This document shows positions 12,996 to 22,100 of a stretch of 64,000 bases of DNA, one piece after another. The notes beneath the pieces were generated by a model. The model was not told the DNA's origin. It ran no database searches and worked only from the letters and a program-made list of their open reading frames with translations. Each line of letters begins with the position of its first letter. Position 1 is the stretch's first letter. Source of the DNA: Trinickia diaoshuihuensis (lineage in GTDB: Bacteria; Pseudomonadota; Gammaproteobacteria; Burkholderiales; Burkholderiaceae); assembly GCF_003390925.1 (NCBI RefSeq), contig NZ_QUBS01000021.1:62001-126000 (forward strand), written 5' to 3'. The position numbers were made by a program, and so were the translations under genes.

Positions 12996-13475
12996 ATGAA
13001 CGAGCCCGATGTCTTGAAACGTATCCTCGACCGCGATCGGGTCATCGCCGTCGTGGGCTTGTCCACGCACCCCTACCGGCCGAGCCACTCGGTGGCCGCC
13101 TACATGCAGTCGCACGGTTACCGCATCGTGCCCGTGAACCCCGCCTACGCGAACGATACGGCGGGCGTGCTCGGCCAACGTTGCTACGCCTCGCTGGCCG
13201 ACGCAGCGCAGGCGCTCGCGCAAGAAGGCGCCGCCATCGAAATGGTCGACGTCTTCCGCAGGCCGGAGCAGGCAGCGGCGGTCGCCGATCAAGCGATCGC
13301 GATCGGGGCCAAATCGCTCTGGCTGCAAGTGGGCGTCGTCAACGATGAAGCGGCTGCGCGCGCGAGCGCCGCGGGACTCGACGTAGCCATGAACGTTTGC
13401 GTCAAAGTGGAGCATGAGCGGCTCCTTGGCGCGACGCACCGCGCCAATGCCCCGTCGCCGCGCGTACCCGAATGA
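12996..13475 (+). CDS. CoA-binding Rossmann-fold protein (YccU family)
   Basis: A 159-residue single-domain protein. ATG 12996 starts MNEPDVLKRIL; the longer upstream reading has no domain support. The segment VIAVVGLSTHPYRPSHSVAAYM is the typical nucleotide/CoA-binding loop of the CoA-binding domain shared with succinyl-CoA synthetase alpha, and YRIVPVNPAYA plus the MVDVFRRPE and LWLQVGVVN motifs are typical of YccU-type proteins. The biochemical role of this family is not established. Upstream at 12863-12876 there is a short palindrome, TCCAAAAATTTGGA, that could be an operator. Confidence 0.85.
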   Translation: MNEPDVLKRILDRDRVIAVVGLSTHPYRPSHSVAAYMQSHGYRIVPVNPAYANDTAGVLGQRCYASLADAAQALAQEGAAIEMVDVFRRPEQAAAVADQAIAIGAKSLWLQVGVVNDEAAARASAAGLDVAMNVCVKVEHERLLGATHRANAPSPRVPE

Positions 13476-13499
13476 GCGATCGTCCTCGCCTATGCGGCA

Positions 13500-14312
13500 T
13501 CATTTGAGCCATTTGTCCGAAATCGACTGAAATTCCCCGGTCGCACGCGCTAAATGCAGCCATTGATCGACATATTGCTGGAACGTCACATCGCCTTGCG
13601 GCAGCATGTACGCCTTCTCGCCGTATTGGAACGGCCTATCGGGGTGAACCGAACATAGGCCCGGGTTGAGCTTTTGCTGCAGCAGGGTCTCCGATGCATC
13701 CGTGACCATCACGTCGGCTTTCTCGTCCAAAATCTGTTTGAAGATCGTGACGTTGTCGGGATACACCGTCAGCTTCGCGTGCGTGAAGTACTGCTTTGCA
13801 AAGCGCTCGTTCGTTCCACCGGGGTTGACGATTACGCGCGTGTCCGGTTGATCGATTTGGGCGAGCGTCTGGTATTTCTCCGTATCGGCGCAGCGCACGA
13901 TCGGCGTTTTGCCGTCGATCATGTACGGCTGCGTGAAAAACACATGCTTTTGGCGTTCCAGCGACGTCGAAACACCGCCGGCGGCCACGTCGCATTTCGC
14001 GAGGAAGTCGTTCATGAGGCCCGACCACGTCGTTTTCACGTAATCGGTCTTCACGCCGAGCGATTTCGCCAGCGATTCGGCCATATCGATGTCGATGCCT
14101 TCGAACTTGCCGTCAGGCTTAAGAAACGAGTAGGGCTTATAGTCGCCCGTCGTGCAAACGCGCAGCGTGCCGCGCGCGAGAACGGCGTCCAGCCGGGAAC
14201 TTGCCGTGGCGGCCGGCGCCGTTTGGGCGAACACGACCCCGGTGCCGGACGCCGTCAGCGTAATCAGCGCGATCGCCCCGAGCGCGATGCCTGCGCTTCG
14301 TTTCTTGTTCAT
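13500..14312 (-). CDS. pheC: Periplasmic cyclohexadienyl dehydratase (PheC-like), solute-binding-protein fold
   Basis: A 270-residue exported protein with a signal peptide (MNKKRSAGIALGAIALITLT, cleavage near VFAQ about residue 30). It has the type II periplasmic binding-protein fold but resembles Pseudomonas PheC more than amino-acid receptors: RLDAVLARGTLRVCTTGDYKP, VNPGGTNERFA, YPDNVTIFKQI, and YVDQWLHLA all have close PheC counterparts. The glutamate in VMVTDASE aligns with the PheC glutamate proposed as the catalytic acid. PheC converts prephenate and arogenate to phenylpyruvate and phenylalanine in the periplasm. No ABC permease or ATPase is adjacent, which fits an enzyme. AGGAGA precedes the ATG. 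An ordinary binding protein remains possible. Confidence 0.7.
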   Translation of the reverse strand: MNKKRSAGIALGAIALITLTASGTGVVFAQTAPAATASSRLDAVLARGTLRVCTTGDYKPYSFLKPDGKFEGIDIDMAESLAKSLGVKTDYVKTTWSGLMNDFLAKCDVAAGGVSTSLERQKHVFFTQPYMIDGKTPIVRCADTEKYQTLAQIDQPDTRVIVNPGGTNERFAKQYFTHAKLTVYPDNVTIFKQILDEKADVMVTDASETLLQQKLNPGLCSVHPDRPFQYGEKAYMLPQGDVTFQQYVDQWLHLARATGEFQSISDKWLK

Positions 14313-14490
14313 TCGATGTCTCCTGTTCTTCGAATGCGAGCCGGCGGGCCGGACTCGTCATGGGGCTCGATGATAGCCGTATCAAAATGACGCAGGCGGT
14401 TCGGGCCCGAAAGCGGGCGTCGGACGCGTTCGCGCCGTGCGGGTCCGGTAAAATGGCGGTCTCTCTCGCCTTGCCTCGCGGCTGACCCAA

Positions 14491-15591
14491 GTGCCCTCGT
14501 CCTTGCTCAACGATACGTTCCTGCGCGCGCTGCTGCGCCAGCCGACCGAATACACCCCCATTTGGCTCATGCGGCAAGCCGGCCGTTATCTGCCCGAATA
14601 CAACGCAACGCGCGCGCGCGCGGGCAGTTTCCTCGGATTGGCGAAGAATCCCGATTTCGCGACCGAGGTCACGCTGCAGCCGCTCGAGCGCTTTCCGCTC
14701 GATGCCGCGATCTTGTTTTCGGACATCCTTACGGTGCCGGATGCGATGGGGCTCGGCCTCTCGTTTGCCGTGGGCGAAGGGCCGCGGTTCGCGCACCCGG
14801 TGCGCACGGAGCAAGACGTTGCGCGGTTGCGGGTGCCCGATATCGATGCCACGCTCGGTTACGTGACCGACGCCGTGAAGTCGATCCGCCGCGCGCTGAC
14901 CGATGCGCAAGGGCGGCAACGCGTGCCGCTCATCGGTTTTTCGGGTAGTCCATGGACGCTCGCCTGCTATATGGTGGAAGGCGCGGGCTCGGACGACTTC
15001 CGCACGGTCAAGTCGATGCTTTATGCGCGTCCCGATCTGATGCATCGGATCCTCGAAATCAACGCCGAGGCCGTCGCTGCCTATCTCAACGCGCAGATCG
15101 TGGCCGGCGCGCAAGCCGTCATGATTTTCGATACATGGGGCGGCGCGCTTGCCGACGGCATATTTCAGCGTTTTTCGTTGCATTACATCGAAAAGGTCGT
15201 CGGGCAGCTCATACGCGAGCATGACGGGACCCGGGTCCCGGTCATCACATTCACGAAAGGCGGCGGGCTCTGGCTCGAAGAGATCGCGGCTTGCGGCGTC
15301 GATGCGGTCGGCCTCGATTGGACCGTCAATCTTGCGCGCGCGCGCGAGCGCGTAGGCTCGCGCGTGGCGCTGCAGGGCAATCTCGATCCGTCCGTGCTGT
15401 TCGCCCCTCCCGGAGCCGTCCGCGAGCAAGCGCGCGCGGTGCTCGATAGTTACGGCAACCATCCCGGGCACGTCTTCAATCTGGGCCACGGAATCTCGCA
15501 ATTTGCGCCCCCCGAGCACGTCGCCGAACTCGTGGACGAAGTTCACCGCTATAGCGCGGCGATGCGCTCGTCGAGTGACGGCGCGGCCTGA
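14491..15591 (+). CDS. hemE: Uroporphyrinogen III decarboxylase
   Basis: A 366-residue cytosolic enzyme that removes four acetate carboxylates from uroporphyrinogen III to give coproporphyrinogen III in haem synthesis. The start codon is GTG, placing the conserved N-terminus [12 protein letters not shown] at the expected position. The signature [13 protein letters not shown] (substrate-binding arginines) and [17 protein letters not shown] (catalytic aspartate) are intact, and [13 protein letters not shown] is the conserved C-terminal block. A TAAAAT box at 14449 may be its -10 element. It is divergent from the PheC-like gene; priA follows after 452 bases. Confidence 0.96.
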   Translation: MPSSLLNDTFLRALLRQPTEYTPIWLMRQAGRYLPEYNATRARAGSFLGLAKNPDFATEVTLQPLERFPLDAAILFSDILTVPDAMGLGLSFAVGEGPRFAHPVRTEQDVARLRVPDIDATLGYVTDAVKSIRRALTDAQGRQRVPLIGFSGSPWTLACYMVEGAGSDDFRTVKSMLYARPDLMHRILEINAEAVAAYLNAQIVAGAQAVMIFDTWGGALADGIFQRFSLHYIEKVVGQLIREHDGTRVPVITFTKGGGLWLEEIAACGVDAVGLDWTVNLARARERVGSRVALQGNLDPSVLFAPPGAVREQARAVLDSYGNHPGHVFNLGHGISQFAPPEHVAELVDEVHRYSAAMRSSSDGAA

Positions 15592-16043
15592 TGTGAGGAT
15601 TTTGTTGCACCGCACCCAACTGGGCTCTCGATCTAGGGAGCGAATTGCCCGGCGGATGGCATCGCCGGGCTCTCTTGCAATTGTCAAGACTTGACTTATG
15701 CACATTCCTCTCGTTGCGGCGCGGTAGAGCGAATGATGGTTGACTCCGGCATGCAAAGCATGTACCTCCCGAGTCGGTGCCTTGACAGACAAGGGTTTGC
15801 GACCGAACGCCGAAATGTGCGGTTTCCCACAGAATGTCAGCGGGGCGGCCTCTTCTCGGTTCCGTCGGGCCACTTTTCAACAAAGTTATCCACAGGCGGT
15901 CGCGGTCGAACGGCAAAGTCGAGCGAGATCCAGAGGTTAGCGGCGAATCTCATGTTTCACTTTAAGTTCGTATCGCGCGCTCCGCGCCAGATCTTGGGAT
16001 CAGGCTTCGGGAGCCGGGGTGAAACGACGCGGGGCCGTTACCG
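15592..16043 (+). other. Intergenic region hemE-priA: hairpin and DnaA box, no gene seen
   Basis: The 452 bases hold no convincing coding frame. At 15647-15670 GCCCGGCG and CGCCGGGC form an eight-bp stem with an eight-base loop, followed by TCTCTT; this may be a weak hemE terminator. At 15886-15894 there is an exact DnaA box, TTATCCACA. Confidence 0.5.
15886..15894 (+). other. Consensus DnaA box (TTATCCACA) upstream of priA
   Basis: An exact match to the strict DnaA-box consensus, 150 bases before the priA start codon, inside an otherwise empty gap. It could tie priA transcription to DnaA or titrate DnaA, or it may be chance. Confidence 0.5.
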
Positions 16044-18323
16044 ATGAGCGAGGCCTTCGTTCGGGTTGCACTCGATCATCCCCTGCCCACGCTGTTCGAT
16101 TACCGCTGCGTCGAACCCGCGCCCGTCCCCGGAACGCTCGTGGCCGTTCCGTTCGGCAAGCGCAGCGTCGTCGGACTCGTGGCGGAAGTGAGCGCTCACA
16201 GCGACGTCCCGACGCAGCGGCTGCGCAACGTCGAATCGATATGCACAGGCTGTGCGCCGCTCTCGAGCGAGTGGCTCGCGCTCGCCGCTTTCGCTGCCGA
16301 CTATTATCAGCGCTCGCTCGGCGAGGTCGCTTTGCCGGCGTTGCCGCAGGCTTTGCGCGATCCGGCGCGATGGCCGCGGCTATTCGCCGCCGCGCCGCGT
16401 TTCCGGCTGACCGGCGCCGGCCGGGCCGCGTTACCGGACGCGCTGCCCGCTCGCGCGGGGGCCCTTCGCCGGCTCGCGCAAGCGCTCGCGGACGCGCCGT
16501 CGCTCGATGGGTCCGATGCGCGGGCGCTTCATGCGAAAGCCAATGCCACGCTCGCCGACTGGCAGGCGCGAGGTTGGGTCGAGATCGACGCCAATGTCGA
16601 TGGTGAACCGGGCGGCGCTTTTGGAGGGGACGCCGGCGGCGCGGCGCAAAAACCGCGCGACAGCGCGCGTGCGCCCGTGACGCGGCCCGTTTTGACGGCC
16701 GAGCAAAGTCAGGCTGTCGACGAAATCGCCGCGTCGCAAGGCTTTGCCCCCTTCCTGCTGCACGGCGTAACGGGCAGCGGCAAAACGGAGGTTTACCTCC
16801 GCGCGCTGGAACGGTTGTTCGAAGCCGCCCCGCAAGCGCAGGCGCTCGTGCTGGTGCCGGAGATTAACCTGACGCCGCAATTCGAAGCCGCCTTCCGGGC
16901 GCGCTTCGCCATGCTGACCGGGCACGATTCGATCGTCACCTTGCACAGCGCGATGGCCGACGGCGAGCGAGCCCGCAGTTGGCTCGCCGCCCATACGGGG
17001 CGCGCCCGCATCGTGCTCGGCACGCGCCTAGCGGTGCTCGCCTCGTTGCCCTCGTTGGCGCTGATCGTCGTCGACGAGGAGCATGAGCCGGCTTACAAGC
17101 AGCAAGAAGGTCTGCGCTATTCGGCGCGCGATTTGGCCGTTTGGCGAGCGAAGCAGCGCGGTATCGCCGTCGTCCTCGGCTCGGCCACGCCGTCGCTCGA
17201 GAGCTGGTGGCATGCGGAGCAGGGGCGGTACCGGCGGCTTGCGCTGTCTCGGCGCGCGGTGGCCGACGCCGCCCTGCCGGCGGTGCGGCTGATCGATCTC
17301 GAGGAAGAGCGGCGGCGCGGGCGCGGCAGCGTCGACGGCATCTCGGGGCCGCTCGCCGCCGCGCTGAAGGCGCGGCTCGAGCGCGGCGAGCAAAGCCTCG
17401 TGTTTTTGAATCGGCGCGGCTATGCGCCGGTGCTCGCCTGCGACGCCTGCGGCTGGCTAGCAGGCTGCCCGCGCTGTAGCGCCTACGTCGTGCTGCATAA
17501 AAGCGAACATGCGCTGCGCTGCCACCACTGCGGATGGGAGGCACGCGTGCCGCGCGCTTGCCCCGAGTGCGGCAACGTCGATATCGCGCCGCTCGGCCGC
17601 GGCACGCAACGCGTCGAGGAGACGCTGGCCGCGCTCGTGCCCGGCGCGCGGGTATTGCGTATCGATGCGGACAGCACGCGCCGCAAAGGCAGCGCGCAGA
17701 CGTTGTTTTCGAACGTGCACGCGGGCGAGGTCGACATCTTGGTCGGCACGCAGATGATCGCGAAAGGGCACGACTTCCAGCGCGTATCGCTCGTCGGCGT
17801 GCTCAACGCCGACGCGGCACTCTTTTCGCACGACTTTCGCGCCGGCGAGCGGCTATTCGCCCAGTTGATGCAAGTGAGCGGGCGCGCGGGCCGGGCAGGG
17901 TTGCCCGGGGAAGTGCTCGTCCAAACGCGCTATCCGCGCCACGCGCTGTATCACGCGCTCGGTCGTCACGACTATGTCGGGTTTGCGAACGCCACGCTGG
18001 CCGAGCGGCGCGAGGCGCGCCTGCCGCCGTTCGTCTATCAAGCGCTTTTGCGCGCCGAAGGGCGCACGCTCGACGCGGCGCTCACGTTTCTCGCCGACGC
18101 CGGCGCGGCGCTGGCCGGCATTCCCGGTTCCGAGCGGGTGACGCTCTACGACGCGGTGCCGATGACGATCGTCAAGGTGGCGAACGTCCATCGGGCGCAG
18201 TTGCTGCTCGAAAGTGCGTCGCGCGCGGCACTGCTGGCGACGTTGAGAGCGTGGCAGCCGGTGCTGCGCTCGCTGAAGGGCGTTCTACGCTGGAGCGTGG
18301 AAGTCGATCCGCTCGATATCTGA
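16044..18323 (+). CDS. priA: Primosomal helicase PriA
   Basis: A 759-residue superfamily 2 helicase that reloads the replisome at stalled forks. The N-terminal 3'-DNA-binding domain begins VRVALDHPLPTLFDYRC. The helicase core has Walker A GVTGSGKT (about residues 241-248), a DEEH box (LIVVDEEHEPAYK) and motif III GSATPSLES. A zinc-binding insertion with eight cysteines (CDACGWLAGCPRCS, later CHHCGW and CPECG) lies at about residues 466-512. The C-terminal motif LMQVSGRAGR is helicase motif VI. All catalytic elements are intact. Confidence 0.97.
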   Translation: MSEAFVRVALDHPLPTLFDYRCVEPAPVPGTLVAVPFGKRSVVGLVAEVSAHSDVPTQRLRNVESICTGCAPLSSEWLALAAFAADYYQRSLGEVALPALPQALRDPARWPRLFAAAPRFRLTGAGRAALPDALPARAGALRRLAQALADAPSLDGSDARALHAKANATLADWQARGWVEIDANVDGEPGGAFGGDAGGAAQKPRDSARAPVTRPVLTAEQSQAVDEIAASQGFAPFLLHGVTGSGKTEVYLRALERLFEAAPQAQALVLVPEINLTPQFEAAFRARFAMLTGHDSIVTLHSAMADGERARSWLAAHTGRARIVLGTRLAVLASLPSLALIVVDEEHEPAYKQQEGLRYSARDLAVWRAKQRGIAVVLGSATPSLESWWHAEQGRYRRLALSRRAVADAALPAVRLIDLEEERRRGRGSVDGISGPLAAALKARLERGEQSLVFLNRRGYAPVLACDACGWLAGCPRCSAYVVLHKSEHALRCHHCGWEARVPRACPECGNVDIAPLGRGTQRVEETLAALVPGARVLRIDADSTRRKGSAQTLFSNVHAGEVDILVGTQMIAKGHDFQRVSLVGVLNADAALFSHDFRAGERLFAQLMQVSGRAGRAGLPGEVLVQTRYPRHALYHALGRHDYVGFANATLAERREARLPPFVYQALLRAEGRTLDAALTFLADAGAALAGIPGSERVTLYDAVPMTIVKVANVHRAQLLLESASRAALLATLRAWQPVLRSLKGVLRWSVEVDPLDI

Positions 18324-18730
18324 CCGGACCCAGGGCCGGCAGGCATCGATGCGGCCGGCGCGTCATGCGGCGGCGCACCGGCGGGAAAGGGAACCGAAAA
18401 TCCGTAACCGGTTCAGTATCGAAGGCGGCTGCGCGCGTTGCGGGCGTGCGTGCGGACGCGGTTCGAGTAGCTGGGCACCGGCGAGGCGAGGGGGCGCGCG
18501 CATGCGGCAAACGGGCCGCGGCGGCGTTGTCCGGTCAGCCTAGTGCGGGCGGACGACCGGCTTTCGTTCGAGCAAATCATGTCAGGTCTCGAGTGGGGTG
18601 CGATCTGAATTCATGCGATTGCGCCGGGCGAGCCGGATAACGCTCGCCGGGACGCCCCTGTCGCTCGGTTGCGCCTTGACGCAGCCGAGGCAGTCGCTCC
18701 CTTGTTGTGGGCGGAGACTTCTTCCGCCTG
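18324..18730 (+). other. Intergenic region downstream of priA, no gene seen
   Basis: About 400 GC-rich bases between the convergent ends of priA and the small membrane-protein gene. Open frames here have no start signals or recognisable motifs. A GC-rich inverted repeat (GGCGAGC, eight bases, GCTCGCC) near 18630-18651 has no T tract. Confidence 0.4.
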
Positions 18731-18904
18731 TTACCCGCGCTCGGCGACGAGCGCGTCGTTCGCCGCTTCGGCCTTGAGCCGCGCCCGGCGTACGCGCGCA
18801 AGCGCCACCGCGCGGCTATGCGCCGGCGATGCGCCTCGCACGAACAGCGCGAGACACACCACGGCCATCGTCCATACACCGCCAATTACGATCCACTTTT
18901 CCAT
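18731..18904 (-). CDS. Small single-pass membrane protein, function unknown
   Basis: A 57-residue protein starting MEKWIVIGGVWTMAVVCLAL. The ATG at 18904 has a very strong ribosome site on the minus strand (AAAGGAGAGG). One hydrophobic helix spans about residues 4-22 and is followed by a basic, alanine-rich cytoplasmic-type tail (RAVALARVRRARLKAEAAN) that could be helical. I do not recognise a family. It is transcribed divergently from putA, sharing a roughly 290-base control region that contains the putative PutA operator, so co-regulation with proline catabolism is possible but unproven. Confidence 0.65.
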   Translation of the reverse strand: MEKWIVIGGVWTMAVVCLALFVRGASPAHSRAVALARVRRARLKAEAANDALVAERG

Positions 18905-19086
18905 TTGGCCTCTCCTTTCCCGGCGCTTACCGTGCGCTAGAACGCTTTCCTGCGTTAACGGCATTCCTCAGCCTTGGCGTAGGGCCGTTACAACCTTTTC
19001 GCGTCAGGGAAAACACCGAGCGCAACCGGCGCTGCCGAACCCGTGCCGGTTTCCCGGCAACCCTTGATGGCAAAGGGTTTCAAAGG

Positions 19087-19117
19087 GGTGCAACCGCGAC
19101 GGGATTTTGGTTGCACC
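19087..19117 (+). promoter_or_regulatory. Putative PutA operator: inverted pair of GTTGCA motifs
   Basis: GGTGCAACC (19087-19095) and GGTTGCACC (19109-19117) form a perfect 9-bp inverted repeat with 13 bases between, the motif cores being 21 bases (two helical turns) apart. The core GTTGCA is the half-site described for autorepression by E. coli PutA. It lies about 75 bases before putA, which encodes the matching ribbon-helix-helix domain. The arm is followed by five T, so a terminator-like role is an alternative. Confidence 0.6.
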
Positions 19118-19192
19118 TTTTTATTGGGAGGCGTACGATTCCGCCAACTTTTTAGTCATCGGCCGGCGCCATCGCCGGCGATCGAAGGAATC

Positions 19193-22100
19193 ATGGCCAG
19201 TACTACTCTCGGCGTCAAAGTCGACGACCTCCTCCGCACCCGTCTCAAAGAAGCCGCCTCCCGCCTCGAGCGCACGCCTCATTGGCTGATCAAGCAGGCG
19301 ATCTTCGCTTATCTCGAAAAAATCGAACATGGGCAATTGCCGCCGGAGCTCTCGGGCGTTTCGAGTCTCGGCGATTTGGGCGAGGGTCCGGCCGCGGAGC
19401 AAGAGGATGACGGCGCGCCGCACCCGTTCCTCGATTTCGCGCAAAACGTGCAACCGCAATCGGTGCTGCGCGCGGCGATTACGGCCGCCTATCGCCGTCC
19501 GGAGCCCGAATGCGTGCCGTTCCTGATCGGCGAGGCGCGCCTGCCCGAGCCGCTGGCGGCCGATGTCGGCAAGATGGCCACGAAGCTCGTCGAAACGTTG
19601 CGCGCAAAGCGCACGGGCGGCGGCGTCGAAGGGCTCATCCACGAATTTTCGCTGTCGAGCCAAGAAGGTGTCGCGCTGATGTGCCTAGCCGAGGCGCTGC
19701 TGCGTATTCCCGACCGCGCGACGCGCGACGCGCTGATTCGCGACAAGATCAGCAAGGGCGACTGGAAGTCGCACGTGGGCCACGCGCCGTCGCTGTTCGT
19801 GAACGCCGCGACCTGGGGGCTCATGATCACGGGCAAGCTCGTGACGACCAATAGCGAAGCAGGTCTGTCCTCGGCGCTCACGCGCTTGATCGGCAAGGGC
19901 GGCGAGCCGCTGATCCGCAAGGGCGTGGACATGGCGATGCGCCTGATGGGCGAGCAGTTCGTGACGGGCGAAACGATTTCCGAAGCGCTCGCGAACAGCC
20001 GTAAGTACGAAGCGCGCGGTTTCCGTTATTCGTACGACATGCTCGGCGAGGCGGCCACCACGGAGGAAGACGCGCAGCGCTATTACGCGTCGTACGAGCA
20101 GGCGATCCATGCCATCGGCAAGGCGGCCGGCGGTCGCGGCATCTACGAAGGCCCCGGCATTTCGATCAAGCTCTCGGCGCTGCATCCGCGCTACTCGCGC
20201 GCTCAGCAAGAACGCACGATGACCGAATTGCTGCCGCGCGTGCGCTCGCTCGCCGTACTCGCGCGCCGCTACGACATCGGCCTCAATATCGACGCCGAGG
20301 AAGCCGACCGTCTAGAACTCTCGCTCGACTTGCTCGAAGCGCTGTGCTTCGACGCCGAACTCGCGGGCTGGAACGGGATCGGTTTCGTCGTTCAGGCCTA
20401 TCAAAAGCGCTGCCCGTTCGTGATCGACTACGTCGTCGATCTCGCGCGCCGCAGCCGTCACCGCATCATGGTGCGGCTCGTGAAGGGCGCGTATTGGGAC
20501 AGCGAAATCAAGCGCGCTCAGCTAGACGGGCTCGAAGGCTATCCCGTCTACACGCGCAAGATCTACACGGACGTCTCGTATCTCGCCTGCGCAAAGAAGC
20601 TGCTCGGCGCGCCCGACGCCGTCTACCCGCAGTTCGCCACGCACAACGCGTATACGCTTTCGGCGATTTATCACCTCGCGGGCCAGAATTACTACCCCGG
20701 ACAGTACGAGTTCCAATGCCTGCACGGCATGGGCGAGCCGCTGTACGAGGAGGTCACGGGCCGCGAGAAGCTCAATCGCCCGTGCCGGATCTACGCGCCG
20801 GTCGGTACGCATGAAACCTTGCTCGCGTACCTCGTGCGGCGCTTGCTCGAGAACGGGGCGAACACGTCGTTCGTCAATCGCATCGCCGACGAAACCGTGC
20901 CGGTTGCCGCGCTCGTCGCCGATCCGGTGGACGAAGCCTCGAAGATCGTCCCGCTCGGCGCGCCGCACGCGAAAATCCCGTTGCCGCGCGATCTGTTCGG
21001 CAGCGAGCGGTTGAATTCGATGGGGCTCGATCTTTCGAACGAGCATCGCCTCGCTTCTCTGTCGTCGGCGCTGCTCGCAAGCGCCCACCATCCGTGGCGC
21101 GCGGCGCCGATGCTCGAAAGCGGCGAATTGGCCGCATCGAGCACGGCGGGCCGTAGCGAACACGTCGTGCGCAATCCGGCCGATCATCGCGATATCGTGG
21201 GCACCGTCGTCGAAGCGACGCGCGAGGACGTCAATGCGGCACTGGCCGCGGCGGTCGCCAGCGCCCCGATCTGGCAAGCCACTCCCGTGTACGCGCGGGC
21301 CGATTGCCTCGCCCGTGCGGCCGATTTGCTCGAAGCGCAGATGCACACGCTGATGGGCCTCATCGTGCGCGAAGCAGGCAAGTCGTTGCCGAACGCCATC
21401 GCGGAGATTCGCGAGGCCGTCGATTTCCTGCGCTATTACTCGGCGCAGATCCGCGAGGAATTCTCGAACGACACGCATCGTCCGCTCGGCCCCGTGGTGT
21501 GCATCAGCCCGTGGAACTTCCCGCTCGCGATTTTCATGGGCCAGGTGGCGGCAGCGCTCGCGGCCGGCAACACCGTGCTCGCCAAACCGGCCGAGCAAAC
21601 GCCGCTGATCGCGGCCCAGGCCGTGCGGCTGCTGCGCGAAGCCGGCGTTCCGGCGGGCGCCGTCCAGTTGCTGCCCGGCGACGGTGAAACCGTCGGTGCC
21701 GCTCTCGTCGGCGATACGCGTACGCGCGCCGTCATGTTTACGGGTTCGACGGAAGTCGCGCGCCTGATCAACAAGACGCTTGCCGACCGGCTCGATCCGG
21801 ACGGCAAGCCCATTCCGCTGATCGCCGAGACCGGCGGACAAAACGCGATGATCGTCGACTCGTCGGCGCTCGCGGAGCAAGTGGTCGCGGACGTCATGCA
21901 GTCGGCTTTCGATTCGGCCGGTCAGCGTTGCTCGGCGCTGCGCGTGCTGTGTCTGCAAGACGACGTCGCGGACCGCACGCTGACGATGCTCAAGGGCGCG
22001 ATGCACGAGCTCACGCTCGGCAACCCCGATCGCCTCTCGACGGACGTCGGTCCCGTCATCGATGCGGAAGCGAAGCGAACGATCGACACGCACGTCGCCG

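Noticed and set aside
18577-18885. A 102-codon minus-strand frame overlapping the small membrane-protein gene
   Set aside because: It is in another frame from the gene with the strong ribosome site and is a basic, low-complexity translation.
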